Origin: Hydrogenophaga sp. A37 | GTDB lineage: Bacteria; Pseudomonadota; Gammaproteobacteria; Burkholderiales; Burkholderiaceae_C | Direction: 5' to 3' | DNA: 64,000 bases | Assembly (NCBI RefSeq): GCF_002001205.1 | Contig: NZ_MUNZ01000188.1 | Coordinates: 121,592 to 185,591, forward strand | In this document: one piece after another, positions 41,478-48,851 of the stretch | Layout: each line of letters begins with the position of its first letter | How positions within the stretch are numbered: the stretch's first letter is position 1 | Notes under the pieces: generated by a model | Databases searched by the model: none | The model's input: the letters and a program-made list of their open reading frames with translations, nothing else | Told to the model about the DNA's origin: nothing | Made by a program: the position numbers and the translations under genes

Positions 41478-42011
41478 ATGCCCCCGCGCAGCAAAGTGGA
41501 TGGCCTGCCCAAGGCCGTAAAGGAGTGGCTTGACCGCGCACTGGTCGAGGGCAACTTCGCGGGCTATGAGGCGCTGAGTGCCGAGCTGAAAAGCCGTGGC
41601 CACGACATCAGCAAGACCGGGCTGCACCGGTACGGGCAGGCTTTCGGCGAGCGCCTGGCTACGCTCAAGCTGGTGACCGAGCAGGCGCGCGCCGTGGTGG
41701 AGGCCGCGCCCGACGAAGACGACACGGTCAACCAAGCGCTGGTGCGCATCACACAGGAGAAGCTGTTCTCGGTGATGCTGGATCTGCAGATCGACCCGGA
41801 GAAGGTGGACATCTCGAAGATCACCAAGAGCATCGCCGACCTGGCGCGCAGCTCGGTCAACGTGAAACGCTATGCCGCCGAAGCGGCCGAAGCGGCGCGC
41901 AAGAAACTGCTGGTCGAGCAGCAGGCCAACCTGGAGAAGATCGCCAAGAAACAGGGCATGAGCCAGGACCAACTGGACTTCTGGATTCGCGACTTCCTTG
42001 GGGTTCGCTGA
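41478..42011 (+). CDS. DUF3486 protein, probable small terminase (Mu gp27-like)
   Basis: A 177-residue helical protein. Its N-terminal SKVDGLPKAVKEWLDRALVEGNFAGYEALSAELKSRG is the DUF3486 signature with a DNA-binding helix-turn-helix, and a coiled C-terminus follows. It lies directly before the large terminase, overlapping it by one base, and should recognise the packaging site near a phage end. Confidence 0.82.
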   Translation: MPPRSKVDGLPKAVKEWLDRALVEGNFAGYEALSAELKSRGHDISKTGLHRYGQAFGERLATLKLVTEQARAVVEAAPDEDDTVNQALVRITQEKLFSVMLDLQIDPEKVDISKITKSIADLARSSVNVKRYAAEAAEAARKKLLVEQQANLEKIAKKQGMSQDQLDFWIRDFLGVR

Positions 42012-43696
42012 TGGCGGCCATCAAGCCTCTGGCGAGCACCATTCGCGTCATCGAGTGGGAAGAGCTGCCGCCCAGCGTCCGCGAGATTCCGGCCAACTTC
42101 AACCCTGTGGCCGAAGGCGTTTTGATGCTGCACCAGCGCCAGGCTGTGGCGTTGACGCACTCGATCATCGCCATCCCGAAGGGGCGGCGCACTGGCATCA
42201 CCTTTGCCGTGATGCTGCGCAAGACGCTGGTGGCTGCAGCGAGCCGCGAGGCGGGCGGCGACAACGTCTATTACATCGGCGACACCAAGGAAAAGGGCCT
42301 GGAGGCCATTGGCTACTGCGCCCGTTTCTCGCGCGTGATCGCCCGCGCCCAGGGCGAGGTGTCGCAGATCGAAGAGTTCCTCTTCGAAGACCAAGACCCG
42401 GAAACGGGCAAGAGCAAGTTCATCACGGCGTACCGCATTCGCTACGCCAGCGGCCACCAGATCTGCGCGCTCTCCAGCCGGCCCGCCAACATCCGGGGCC
42501 TGCAGGGCCACGTGGTGATCGACGAAGCGGCGTTCCACCAGAACGTGCAAGAGGTGATCGATGCCGCCACGGCGCTCTTGATCTGGGGCGGTCAGATCAC
42601 CGTCATCAGTTCCCAAAACGGAAGAAAGAACCCGTTCGCCCAGTTCTGCCGAGACATCGAGGCCGGCCGCTACGGTGAGGACGCGGTGGTGTACCAAGTG
42701 TCCTTTGACCAGGCAGTCGCCAACGGTCTGTATGAGCGGGTCTGCTGGATGAAGGGCGAGACGCCCACGGTCGAGGGCAAGGCGAAGTGGTACGCCAAGA
42801 TTCGCAATGGCTACGGCGTGCGCAAGTCGGCGATGCGCGAGGAGCTGGACGTGATACCGCGCGACGGCAACGGCGTGTGCATCCCGGGCGTGTGGATTGA
42901 AGCGGCTATGACGGAGGAGCGGCCGGTGCTGCGGCTGCTGCTGGACGACGACTTCGTGAGGCGACCGAAAAACGAGCGCGCCAGCTACCTGGACGACTGG
43001 ATCAAGCGGTACCTCAAGCCGCTGCTCGACAAGCTCCCCAAAGACCGAACCCATGTGTTCGGTCAAGACTTTGCGCGCCACCGCGACTTCTCGCTGATCG
43101 TTCCCATCACCATCGAGCAGGCGCTCAAGCGTGTTATTCCGTTCGTGATCGAGATGCACAAGGTGCCCCACGCCCAGCAGCAGCAGGTGTTGTGGGCGTT
43201 GATTCGTGGCCTGCCGCGTTGCGGCGGTGGCGCGATGGACGCGGGCGGCAACGGTGAAGGCCTGGCCGAGGCCACGGCAGACGAGTTCGGCCACACGCTG
43301 ATTCACCAGCTCAAGCTCTCGCGCCAGTGGTACGGCACCTGGATGCCCAAGATGATTCAGGGCTTCGAAGACGGGCAGATCGACACGCCCCGCGACGACA
43401 ACCACCAGGCCGACCTGCGAAGCATCGAAGAGGTGGACGGCATCGCCATGGTGCCGGCCCTGCGAACGGCCGACATCAAGGAACCCGACCTGATGCGCCA
43501 CGGCGACTTCGCTATCGCCCTGTGCCTGGGCTGGTTTGCCACGCTCAACATCGGCGGGGCCATCGAATACACGCCCGTGGGCAAGAGCGAAGGCGGGCGC
43601 CACGAAGACAAAGGCAGCGGTCAGATCGGCCGCTTCCGCAACCGGCCCAACCCCAACGCTGACATACCAGCCATCGAATCGAAAAGGAGCTGGTAA
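42011..43696 (+). CDS. Large terminase subunit (Mu gp28-like)
   Basis: A 561-residue protein. The ATPase half has a Walker A-like PKGRRTGIT (56-64) and Walker B VVIDEAAF (168-175), with a coupling motif near SSQNG. The C-terminal half is an RNase H-like nuclease (VFGQDFARHRDFSLIV; GGAMDAGGNGEGLAE). It packages replicated DNA by headful, taking in some flanking host DNA, as Mu does. Confidence 0.9.
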   Translation: MAAIKPLASTIRVIEWEELPPSVREIPANFNPVAEGVLMLHQRQAVALTHSIIAIPKGRRTGITFAVMLRKTLVAAASREAGGDNVYYIGDTKEKGLEAIGYCARFSRVIARAQGEVSQIEEFLFEDQDPETGKSKFITAYRIRYASGHQICALSSRPANIRGLQGHVVIDEAAFHQNVQEVIDAATALLIWGGQITVISSQNGRKNPFAQFCRDIEAGRYGEDAVVYQVSFDQAVANGLYERVCWMKGETPTVEGKAKWYAKIRNGYGVRKSAMREELDVIPRDGNGVCIPGVWIEAAMTEERPVLRLLLDDDFVRRPKNERASYLDDWIKRYLKPLLDKLPKDRTHVFGQDFARHRDFSLIVPITIEQALKRVIPFVIEMHKVPHAQQQQVLWALIRGLPRCGGGAMDAGGNGEGLAEATADEFGHTLIHQLKLSRQWYGTWMPKMIQGFEDGQIDTPRDDNHQADLRSIEEVDGIAMVPALRTADIKEPDLMRHGDFAIALCLGWFATLNIGGAIEYTPVGKSEGGRHEDKGSGQIGRFRNRPNPNADIPAIESKRSW

Positions 43697-43698
43697 CA

Positions 43699-45372
43699 AT
43701 GAAACTGGTCGACCAATACGGCAACCCCATCACGAGCGAAGCGCTCGACGAACCGCAAACCGAATCGCGCGCGAGCCTGCTGCACCTGCAGCGCCAGATC
43801 GCGAGCCACCCATCGCGCGGCATCACGCCGGCCCGCCTCAATGAAATTCTTCTGGCGGCCGAGCAGGGCGACCTGATGGCCCAGCACGAGCTGTTCGCCG
43901 ACATGGAGGAGCGCGACTCCAACATCTTCACCGAGCTGAGCAAGCGCAAGCGCGCCAGCATCAAGCTCGACTGGGACATCGTGCCGCCGCGCAACGCGAC
44001 CAAGGAAGAGCAAGACCTCGCGGCCTGGGTGCGCGAGGTCTTCCAGGACATGCCCGACCTGGAAGACACGCTGTTCGACGCGCTGGACGCGATCAGCCAC
44101 GGTTTCAGCGCGCAGGAGCTGGAGTGGGAATTGGTCGGCGGTGTGTGGACGGTGGCGAAGTTCCATCACCGGCCGCAGTCGTGGTTCGCGCTCGACCAGG
44201 ACACGCGCAGCAAGCTGCGCCTTCGCGACAACACCGCCAACGGCCAAGAGCTGCAGCCCTTCGGGTGGCTGCTGCACACGCACAAAGCGATCAGCGGCTA
44301 CGTGAGCCGCAGCGGCCTGGGCCGCGTGCTGGTGTGGCCGTACCTGTTCAAGCACTTCTCGGTCGGCGATCTGGCGGAGTTCCTGGACATCCACGGCCTG
44401 CCGATCATCATCGGGAAGTACCCGGCGAACGCCAGCGCTGACGAGAAGTCCACGCTGTTCCGCGCCGTAGCCGGGATCGGGCACAACGCGCGCGGCATCA
44501 TCCCCACCGGCATGGAGATCGATCTCCAGCAGGCGGCGGATGCGAAGGGCGACCCGTTTCTGAACATGATCAGCTGGTGCGAGCGCAGCCAGTCCAAAGC
44601 CATCAACGGCAGCACGCTGACAAGCGAGGGCGGGTCCACCGGCCTGGGCGGCGGACTGGCCGAGGTGCACAACGAAGTGCGGATGGACATCCGCAACTCG
44701 GACTGCAAGCAGCTGGCCGGCTCCATCACCATGCAGGTGGTGTACCCGATGCTGGCGGTGAACAAGGGCTTTCGCGATGCCCGGCGCTGCCCGCGCTTTG
44801 TGCTCGACACGTCCGAGGCCGAAGACCTCAAGCTCTATGCCGAAAGCCTGCCAAAGCTGGTGGGCCTGGGCATGCGCATCAAGGCCGACTGGGCACACGA
44901 AAAGCTGCGCATCCCCATCGCCGACGAAAAGGACGAGGTGCTGAAAAGCGCGCCCGCCCCGGCCGCGCCCAACCCCAACGCACCACCGGCCCCAGCGGTG
45001 CCGCCAGAGAAGGCACCTGGTGCGAAAGCGCAGGCCAAGCTCACGGCCGAGCTGATCGCCACGCTGGGCGCGCTGAAAACCGGGGCCGAGGGTCAGGCAG
45101 GCGACGACGAAATGCGCGGCCCAGCGCCCGATCTGAGCGGCCTGCGGGCCATTGACGACGCACTGGCCGCGTTGAACGCACCCGACCTCGACCGCCAGGC
45201 CGCTGGTCTGCTGGACCCGGTGGTGAAGGCGATCATGGGCGCGGACAGTTTCGAGGGCATGCAGGCCGCGCTGGATGCCGCGATTGAGCTGCAGGACGTG
45301 GGCACCCTGGCGACCGCGCTGCACCGGGTCGGGTTTGCGGCGCATTGGCTTGGGGCGGGAGAGCAGGGATGA
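43699..45372 (+). CDS. Portal protein (DUF935, Mu gp29-like)
   Basis: A 557-residue DUF935 portal: LLAAEQGDLMAQHELFADMEERDSNIFTELSKRKRA and DALDAISHGFSAQELEWEL are characteristic. The C-terminal ~130 residues are Ala/Pro-rich. It forms the ring at the capsid vertex through which DNA passes. It starts three bases after the terminase stop. Confidence 0.9.
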   Translation: MKLVDQYGNPITSEALDEPQTESRASLLHLQRQIASHPSRGITPARLNEILLAAEQGDLMAQHELFADMEERDSNIFTELSKRKRASIKLDWDIVPPRNATKEEQDLAAWVREVFQDMPDLEDTLFDALDAISHGFSAQELEWELVGGVWTVAKFHHRPQSWFALDQDTRSKLRLRDNTANGQELQPFGWLLHTHKAISGYVSRSGLGRVLVWPYLFKHFSVGDLAEFLDIHGLPIIIGKYPANASADEKSTLFRAVAGIGHNARGIIPTGMEIDLQQAADAKGDPFLNMISWCERSQSKAINGSTLTSEGGSTGLGGGLAEVHNEVRMDIRNSDCKQLAGSITMQVVYPMLAVNKGFRDARRCPRFVLDTSEAEDLKLYAESLPKLVGLGMRIKADWAHEKLRIPIADEKDEVLKSAPAPAAPNPNAPPAPAVPPEKAPGAKAQAKLTAELIATLGALKTGAEGQAGDDEMRGPAPDLSGLRAIDDALAALNAPDLDRQAAGLLDPVVKAIMGADSFEGMQAALDAAIELQDVGTLATALHRVGFAAHWLGAGEQG

Positions 45373-45566
45373 GCGAGGCTGTTGAAACCCACCCGGCTGG
45401 AACGGTTCGCTACTACCGGGAGGACGGCGAGTGCGTCATCACCAGTCCGCGAAACCCGCTGTATTCGACGGCCCTGATGTGCGCCACTGACTTCTGGAGT
45501 GAGGCGCAGGGCAAGTGGGTGGGTGTTCTCGGCTCTGATGCGGAGGCGGTGAGCGATGGGACATAA
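45369..45566 (+). CDS. Small hypothetical protein
   Basis: A 65-residue protein starting MSEAVETHPAGTVRYYRE, overlapping the portal stop by four bases and the next gene by eleven. It has no recognisable domain. Overlaps suggest a real gene. Confidence 0.5.
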   Translation: MSEAVETHPAGTVRYYREDGECVITSPRNPLYSTALMCATDFWSEAQGKWVGVLGSDAEAVSDGT

Positions 45567-45804
45567 CGCAAAGTGCCCCAGCGGCAAGAAGCCCTATCCG
45601 ACCTTGCAGGCGGCCAAGTTCGCCGCCGTCCAGCTCGCCAACAAGCGCGCCAGGCAGGGCAACCCGGTCGTGTCGTTCCTGCGCGCCTACGGTTGCGCGT
45701 GCGGCAAGTTCCACTTCGGCAGCTCGCGCCAGATCGACTGGGATCGGGTCAAGCAGTACACGGGAACCCGGGATGGTTACCCACCAAAGGACCTTCCATG
45801 CTGA
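45556..45804 (+). CDS. Small basic hypothetical protein
   Basis: An 82-residue basic protein. The N-terminal GHNAKCPSGKKPYPTLQAAKFAAVQLANKRAR and a central YGCACGKFHFG resemble small zinc-binding proteins (C...C-x-C...H). Its 3' end overlaps the convergent minus-strand gene by 28 bases. Function unknown. Confidence 0.52.
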   Translation: MGHNAKCPSGKKPYPTLQAAKFAAVQLANKRARQGNPVVSFLRAYGCACGKFHFGSSRQIDWDRVKQYTGTRDGYPPKDLPC

Positions 45805-46103
45805 ACGATGCCGTGCCAGGTGAACTGCGATATCGTTTTCTTGGCTGCAGCCAACATGGCGTCGTCAACGGGGGTACCCTGCAAGCGGCTGTCGGTGAAC
45901 TCGATGTCGCAGATGTCCGCCTTCGAATCGTAGAAAACGTTCTTGACGTATCCCTCAAGTCGCTCTTTCGCCAGTGCTTCGGCGAACTCGACCATCTCAA
46001 CCATCTCGCCAGAACGCCCATACCTGGTGCTCACTGGGATTCCGAAGGCGGTCAAGCCACTGATGTCGAGCTGAGTCGACTTTTCTCCAAACCATTCATT
46101 CAT
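45777..46103 (-). CDS. Orphan minus-strand gene in the head operon (moron or immunity candidate)
   Basis: A 108-residue acidic protein, MNEWFGEKSTQLDISG..., of balanced composition (EMVEMVEFAEALAKERLEG, SKADICDIEFTDSRL). It is the only leftward gene in the right arm and carries its own ribosome binding site (AGGAGA eight bases before ATG 46103). GC is visibly lower than its neighbours. It is divergent from the MuF-nuclease gene across 52 bp that contain a 13-bp palindrome. It could be an immunity protein for that nuclease, or an unrelated moron; no family is recognised. Confidence 0.6.
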   Translation of the reverse strand: MNEWFGEKSTQLDISGLTAFGIPVSTRYGRSGEMVEMVEFAEALAKERLEGYVKNVFYDSKADICDIEFTDSRLQGTPVDDAMLAAAKKTISQFTWHGIVQHGRSFGG

Positions 46104-46125
46104 GCCGTCTCTCCTGTGTTGGGCA

Positions 46126-46138
46126 GCTGATTATCAGC
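46126..46138. promoter_or_regulatory. 13-bp palindrome between the orphan gene and the MuF gene
   Basis: GCTGAT-T-ATCAGC is a perfect dyad in the 52-bp divergent gap. On the minus strand it contains GATAAT, a plausible -10 for the orphan gene, so binding here could repress it. No matching -35 is evident. Confidence 0.4.
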
Positions 46139-46155
46139 ATCCTTGCTAGTACCCC

Positions 46156-47385
46156 ATGGCCGACCTCTCCGCCGTTTTCAAGAAAGCCCCGAAGGAAGCT
46201 GTCCGCTACCTGGCCGAGAAGCGCAGCCAGCCCAGCGAGGGCTGGGAAACGGTCTCGGCCCGGCAGCAGCAACAGGCGTTCACGGTCGCGCAGTCGGCGG
46301 GCTTCGATGTGCTGGGCGACATCCGCGCGGCCATCGAGCAGGCCCGCGACAAGGGCTGGACCCACAAGCAGTTCCAGGAACAGCTCAAGCCGCTGCTGCA
46401 GGCCAAGGGCTGGTGGGGCCAGGCGGTGGACCCGGAGACGGGCGAGATCATGAAGATGTACCCAGGCACCAGCCGCGCAGTGCGCTACGGCACGCCAGCC
46501 CGCCTGAAGTTGATCTACGACCAGAACATGGCCGGCGCCAATGCGGCCGGGCGCCGCGAGCGCCAGCTTGCCACGTCGAAGCTGTTCCCGTACTGGCGAT
46601 ACGTCGCCGTGATGGACGGCAGCACGCGGCCCACGCACCGCGCGCTCGGCGGCAAGGTGTTCCCGGCCGATCACCCGTTTTGGGCGGTCAACTACCCGCC
46701 GCAGGGCTTCCGATGCCGGTGCACGGTGCAAGCCCTGACGCAGGCGCAGGTGGACAAGTCGGGCATCCAGGTGGAGGCGAGCGAGGGTGAGTTCGTGGAG
46801 CGCCAGGTGGCGGTCAATTCGGGCCGCGATGTGATGACGGTGCGCGGCTGGAAAACTGGCGACGGTCGCGAGTTCTGGCCCGACCCGGGCTTTGACCACG
46901 CGCCTGGCGACCGGCAGCTCACGCGTGATCGCCTGGGCAAGAGCATGGAGCGTCTGCCCGATTCAGCCCTTCCGGCCGCCGCTCGTGTGGTGTCCAAGGG
47001 CGCCGGCTTCGCGACCTGGCGTGAGCATCCGGAAGGCTCGTTTCCCATTGCCACGCTGCCGCAGAAACATGCAAACCTGCTGGGTCACAAGGGAAGCCGC
47101 ACGGTGCAGCTGTCGGCAGACACGATGCGCAAGCAGGAAAGTCACCATCCTGAGTTGGCCAACGCCGAATACGCCCTGGTGCAGGAGACCATCTCGACCG
47201 GCCAGATGGTGCAAGAAGACCCGCGCACGCTGCTCTACGTCGCAGAGCAGCCGGGCGGTGGTCAAGTGGTGGTGGTGAAGGCTACAAGAACGGCCGAAGG
47301 CCTGTTTGTGACCAGCGTACGCCGGTTGAGCGCGTCGCAGGCAAAGCGCGATGCGGAAGTTCGCCGCCTGCTGAAAAAGGGGTAG
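46156..47385 (+). CDS. MuF head morphogenesis protein fused to a PBECR-like nuclease domain
   Basis: A 409-residue protein. The first ~230 residues are a Mu gp30/SPP1 gp7-type MuF domain (VMDGSTRPTHRALGGKVFPAD, GFRCRCTVQALT). After a linker, residues ~285-409 form a separate domain resembling PBECR (phage Barnase-EndoU-ColicinE5/D-RelE-like) toxins: HKGSRTVQLSADTMRKQ, SHHPELANAEYALVQETI and VVVVKATRTAEGLFVTSV. Such fusions are known as MuF polymorphic toxins, which may be carried in the capsid. Catalytic residues cannot be fixed by eye. No strong ribosome binding site precedes ATG 46156. Confidence 0.82.
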   Translation: MADLSAVFKKAPKEAVRYLAEKRSQPSEGWETVSARQQQQAFTVAQSAGFDVLGDIRAAIEQARDKGWTHKQFQEQLKPLLQAKGWWGQAVDPETGEIMKMYPGTSRAVRYGTPARLKLIYDQNMAGANAAGRRERQLATSKLFPYWRYVAVMDGSTRPTHRALGGKVFPADHPFWAVNYPPQGFRCRCTVQALTQAQVDKSGIQVEASEGEFVERQVAVNSGRDVMTVRGWKTGDGREFWPDPGFDHAPGDRQLTRDRLGKSMERLPDSALPAAARVVSKGAGFATWREHPEGSFPIATLPQKHANLLGHKGSRTVQLSADTMRKQESHHPELANAEYALVQETISTGQMVQEDPRTLLYVAEQPGGGQVVVVKATRTAEGLFVTSVRRLSASQAKRDAEVRRLLKKG

Positions 47386-47483
47386 GTGGTGGGGCCTCCC
47401 GTCCATCGAGATGGCAACCCCACATTGCGCTCCAGCTGAACGCTGGGCTACGGCCGGGAGACTTTCACCGTGTCACACCTACC
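47381..47483 (+). ncRNA. Candidate pseudoknotted structured RNA between gp30 and gp31
   Basis: In a 120-bp gap five perfect helices can form. A: GGTAGGTG 47381-47388 with 47476-47483. B: GTGGGG 47389-47394 with CCCCAC 47418-47423. C: CTCCCG 47396-47401 with CGGGAG 47455-47460. Hairpin 1: CCAT 47403-47406 with ATGG 47411-47414. Hairpin 2: CCAGC 47432-47436 with GCTGG 47442-47446. B and C cross, which is a pseudoknot. The order B5', C5', hairpin, B3', hairpin, C3' is that of HDV-like ribozymes, but a typical catalytic J4/2 sequence is not seen. It could be a cis-regulator of gp31 or a processing element. Confidence 0.5.
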
Positions 47484-47505
47484 AAATCCATTTTAGGACC
47501 GTTCA

Positions 47506-47985
47506 ATGATCGTAGTCAAAATCGACGCCGGACGCTCAACCGCTGTGCTGCAGCAGATCATGGATCGGGTCGCAGATCCCACCGAGCTGATGTCGGGCGT
47601 GGGCATGCTGCTGGAGTCGTCCGCCCAGCAGGCGTTTCAAGACCAGGGGCCGGGCTGGGCTGACCTGGCCGAGAGCACCAAAGCACAGCGCACCAAGGAC
47701 GGCACCTGGCCGGGTCAGAAGCTGGTGCGCAAAGGCGGCGACAACGGATTGCTCGGCAGCTTGTTCAGCGACAGCGGGTCGGACTGGGCAAACGTCGGCG
47801 CTGGAAGCGGCCCGTCAGCGGCCTATGCCGCGATCCACCAGTTCGGTGGGAAAGCCGGCCGTGGAAAAAAGACCACGATCCCGGCCCGGCCGTACATGCC
47901 GATCACGCCGGATGGCAAAGACCTGACCGAGGCGGCGTCGGAGTCGGTTTTGGCGCTGACCATGACCTTCCTCGGCTTGGACTGA
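47506..47985 (+). CDS. G: Phage virion morphogenesis protein (Mu gpG / gp31-like)
   Basis: A 159-residue protein of the phage virion morphogenesis (tail completion) family: LLESSAQQAFQDQGPGWADLAESTKAQR and IHQFGGKAGRGKKTTIPARPYM are the conserved blocks. AGGA lies eight bases before ATG 47506. It is the last gene before the right end; in Mu the protease gene would follow directly, but here that gene starts the opposite arm. Confidence 0.88.
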   Translation: MIVVKIDAGRSTAVLQQIMDRVADPTELMSGVGMLLESSAQQAFQDQGPGWADLAESTKAQRTKDGTWPGQKLVRKGGDNGLLGSLFSDSGSDWANVGAGSGPSAAYAAIHQFGGKAGRGKKTTIPARPYMPITPDGKDLTEAASESVLALTMTFLGLD

Positions 47986-47995
47986 CCGGTGCCAC

Positions 47996-48033
47996 AATTG
48001 CGCCAACGGCCGATTTTTTTCGGCGGCGCAATT
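47996..48033. terminator. Strong hairpin after gp31, probable terminator
   Basis: AATTGCGCC (47996-48004) pairs with GGCGCAATT (48025-48033), and CCGA (48010-48013) pairs with TCGG (48020-48023) inside, around a T6 loop. It begins 11 bases after the gp31 stop and ends late transcription before the prophage end. The T run lies in the loop rather than after the stem, so it is not a textbook intrinsic terminator. Confidence 0.55.
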
Positions 48034-48098
48034 TGTTTCGCCGAGTGCAACCCACTTTCAGAGTGCGTCCCGATTCTTCCCGGCAAGCCCAGGCTCTT

Positions 48099-48146
48099 CC
48101 CACATTTATCTCGCCGGCCGCCCGGGGTTTATCTCACTCCCTCTCA
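48099..48146 (-). repeat. Right prophage end with transposase-binding-like repeats
   Basis: On the minus strand two 16-bp sites, GCGAGATAAATGTGGG (48099-48114) and GTGAGATAAACCCCGG (48122-48137), match the left-end site GCGCGATAAATGTAGG. The outermost site begins nine bases inside the terminus at both ends (TGAAGCGCG left, TGAGAGGGA right). Confidence 0.75.
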
Positions 48147-48152
48147 CCTTGT
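48147..48152 (+). repeat. Target-site duplication, right copy (CCTTGT)
   Basis: Matches 7509-7514 exactly and directly follows the terminal CA of the prophage. Deleting one copy together with the prophage restores the host open frame. Confidence 0.85.
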
Positions 48153-48823
48153 GGCCGCTCTTGGCGGCCGACCCTCCCCCGCTGAGCTTCACCCTGGGCA
48201 CGCTGACCCAGGCGCATCCGGTGGTGATGGGCATGGCTGCACCGGGGGCGGGGGGCGGCTTCGACCCGGTACAAGCCGAGTTCGCGGGGCAATGGCCAGA
48301 GGCGCTGCTGTTGGGCGTCACCCAGGACAACCCGACGGACCATCTGGGCGCGCCCGGCCATTCGGTGCCATCGTCGCTGTACGTGCAACGCGCGGTGCGC
48401 CACCAGCCGGTGGTGGGCGATCACGGCCTGTTCGTGCAGCGCGCGGTGCGGGCCTCGCAACTGGAGTCGGCCCTGCGGCAGGCCATCGTCGATGCGACCC
48501 GCTGGTCATCGCTGAGCGCATGGGCGCCGATGGGCCCTTGGCCCCTGGCCTCGTTGACCGAGTCAGGCCCCGGCGAACCGCTGGATGCTCGGTCCGGCCC
48601 CGACCAGCCCGAGGCGGGCACCCCGCCGGGTGCGCCAGACACCCCACCACGCAACGCCGCAGCGGGCGAGGTGCGGGCACCCGACCCGGCACCCGAGCCG
48701 CCCGAAGACCGGGCACCGGTCAAGGCCGCCCCCGGTTTCAAAGAACAGCTGGGCGCCAAGGCGCGCGGGAACGGCCCGCGGCCGCTGACCCGCGCCAGCG
48801 TCCGGCACGGACCGTATCACTGA
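48153..48823 (+). pseudogene. DUF4347 surface protein, 3' part, cut off by the prophage
   Basis: The frame reads WPLLAADPPPLSFTLGTL... for 223 residues and ends HGPYH at the stop 48821-48823. Its last ~40 residues (APGFKEQLGAKARGNGPRPLTRAS) align with the C-terminus of the intact paralogue at 56224-61320 (QGFKAQLAKWAQWPAQRPITRA). It continues in frame from codon 1403 of the gene starting at 3305. Separated from its promoter and N-terminus, it is not expected to make a working product. Confidence 0.85.
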
Positions 48824-48851
48824 TGCGAAGAGGGCGCGACACGTTCGCCCG

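Larger units (their letters stand above)
7515..48146. mobile_element. Complete Mu-type transposable myovirus prophage, 40,632 bp
   Basis: The element starts TGAAGCGCGG and ends CCCTCTCA, so it has TG...CA termini. It is flanked by CCTTGT direct repeats and carries a DDE transposase, a MuB-like ATPase, Mu-type head genes and P2-type contractile-tail genes. Excision in silico of 7515-48152 joins host codons GCC TTG T and GG into an open frame, which proves the boundaries to within a base or two. Every expected module is present without obvious frameshifts: repressor, early, packaging, head, tail, lysis. It may therefore be inducible. Gene order departs from Mu because the repressor is central and the late genes lie on both arms. 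Confidence 0.93.

Noticed and set aside
47381..47483. Firm call as an HDV-like self-cleaving ribozyme
   Set aside because: The topology matches, but the first helix is six rather than seven pairs, the hairpin 1 geometry differs and the catalytic junction sequence is not typical. Kept only as a structured-RNA candidate.
7515..48146. Site-specific invertase (Gin-like) or invertible fibre segment
   Set aside because: No serine or tyrosine recombinase and no paired inversion sites were found near the fibre genes.
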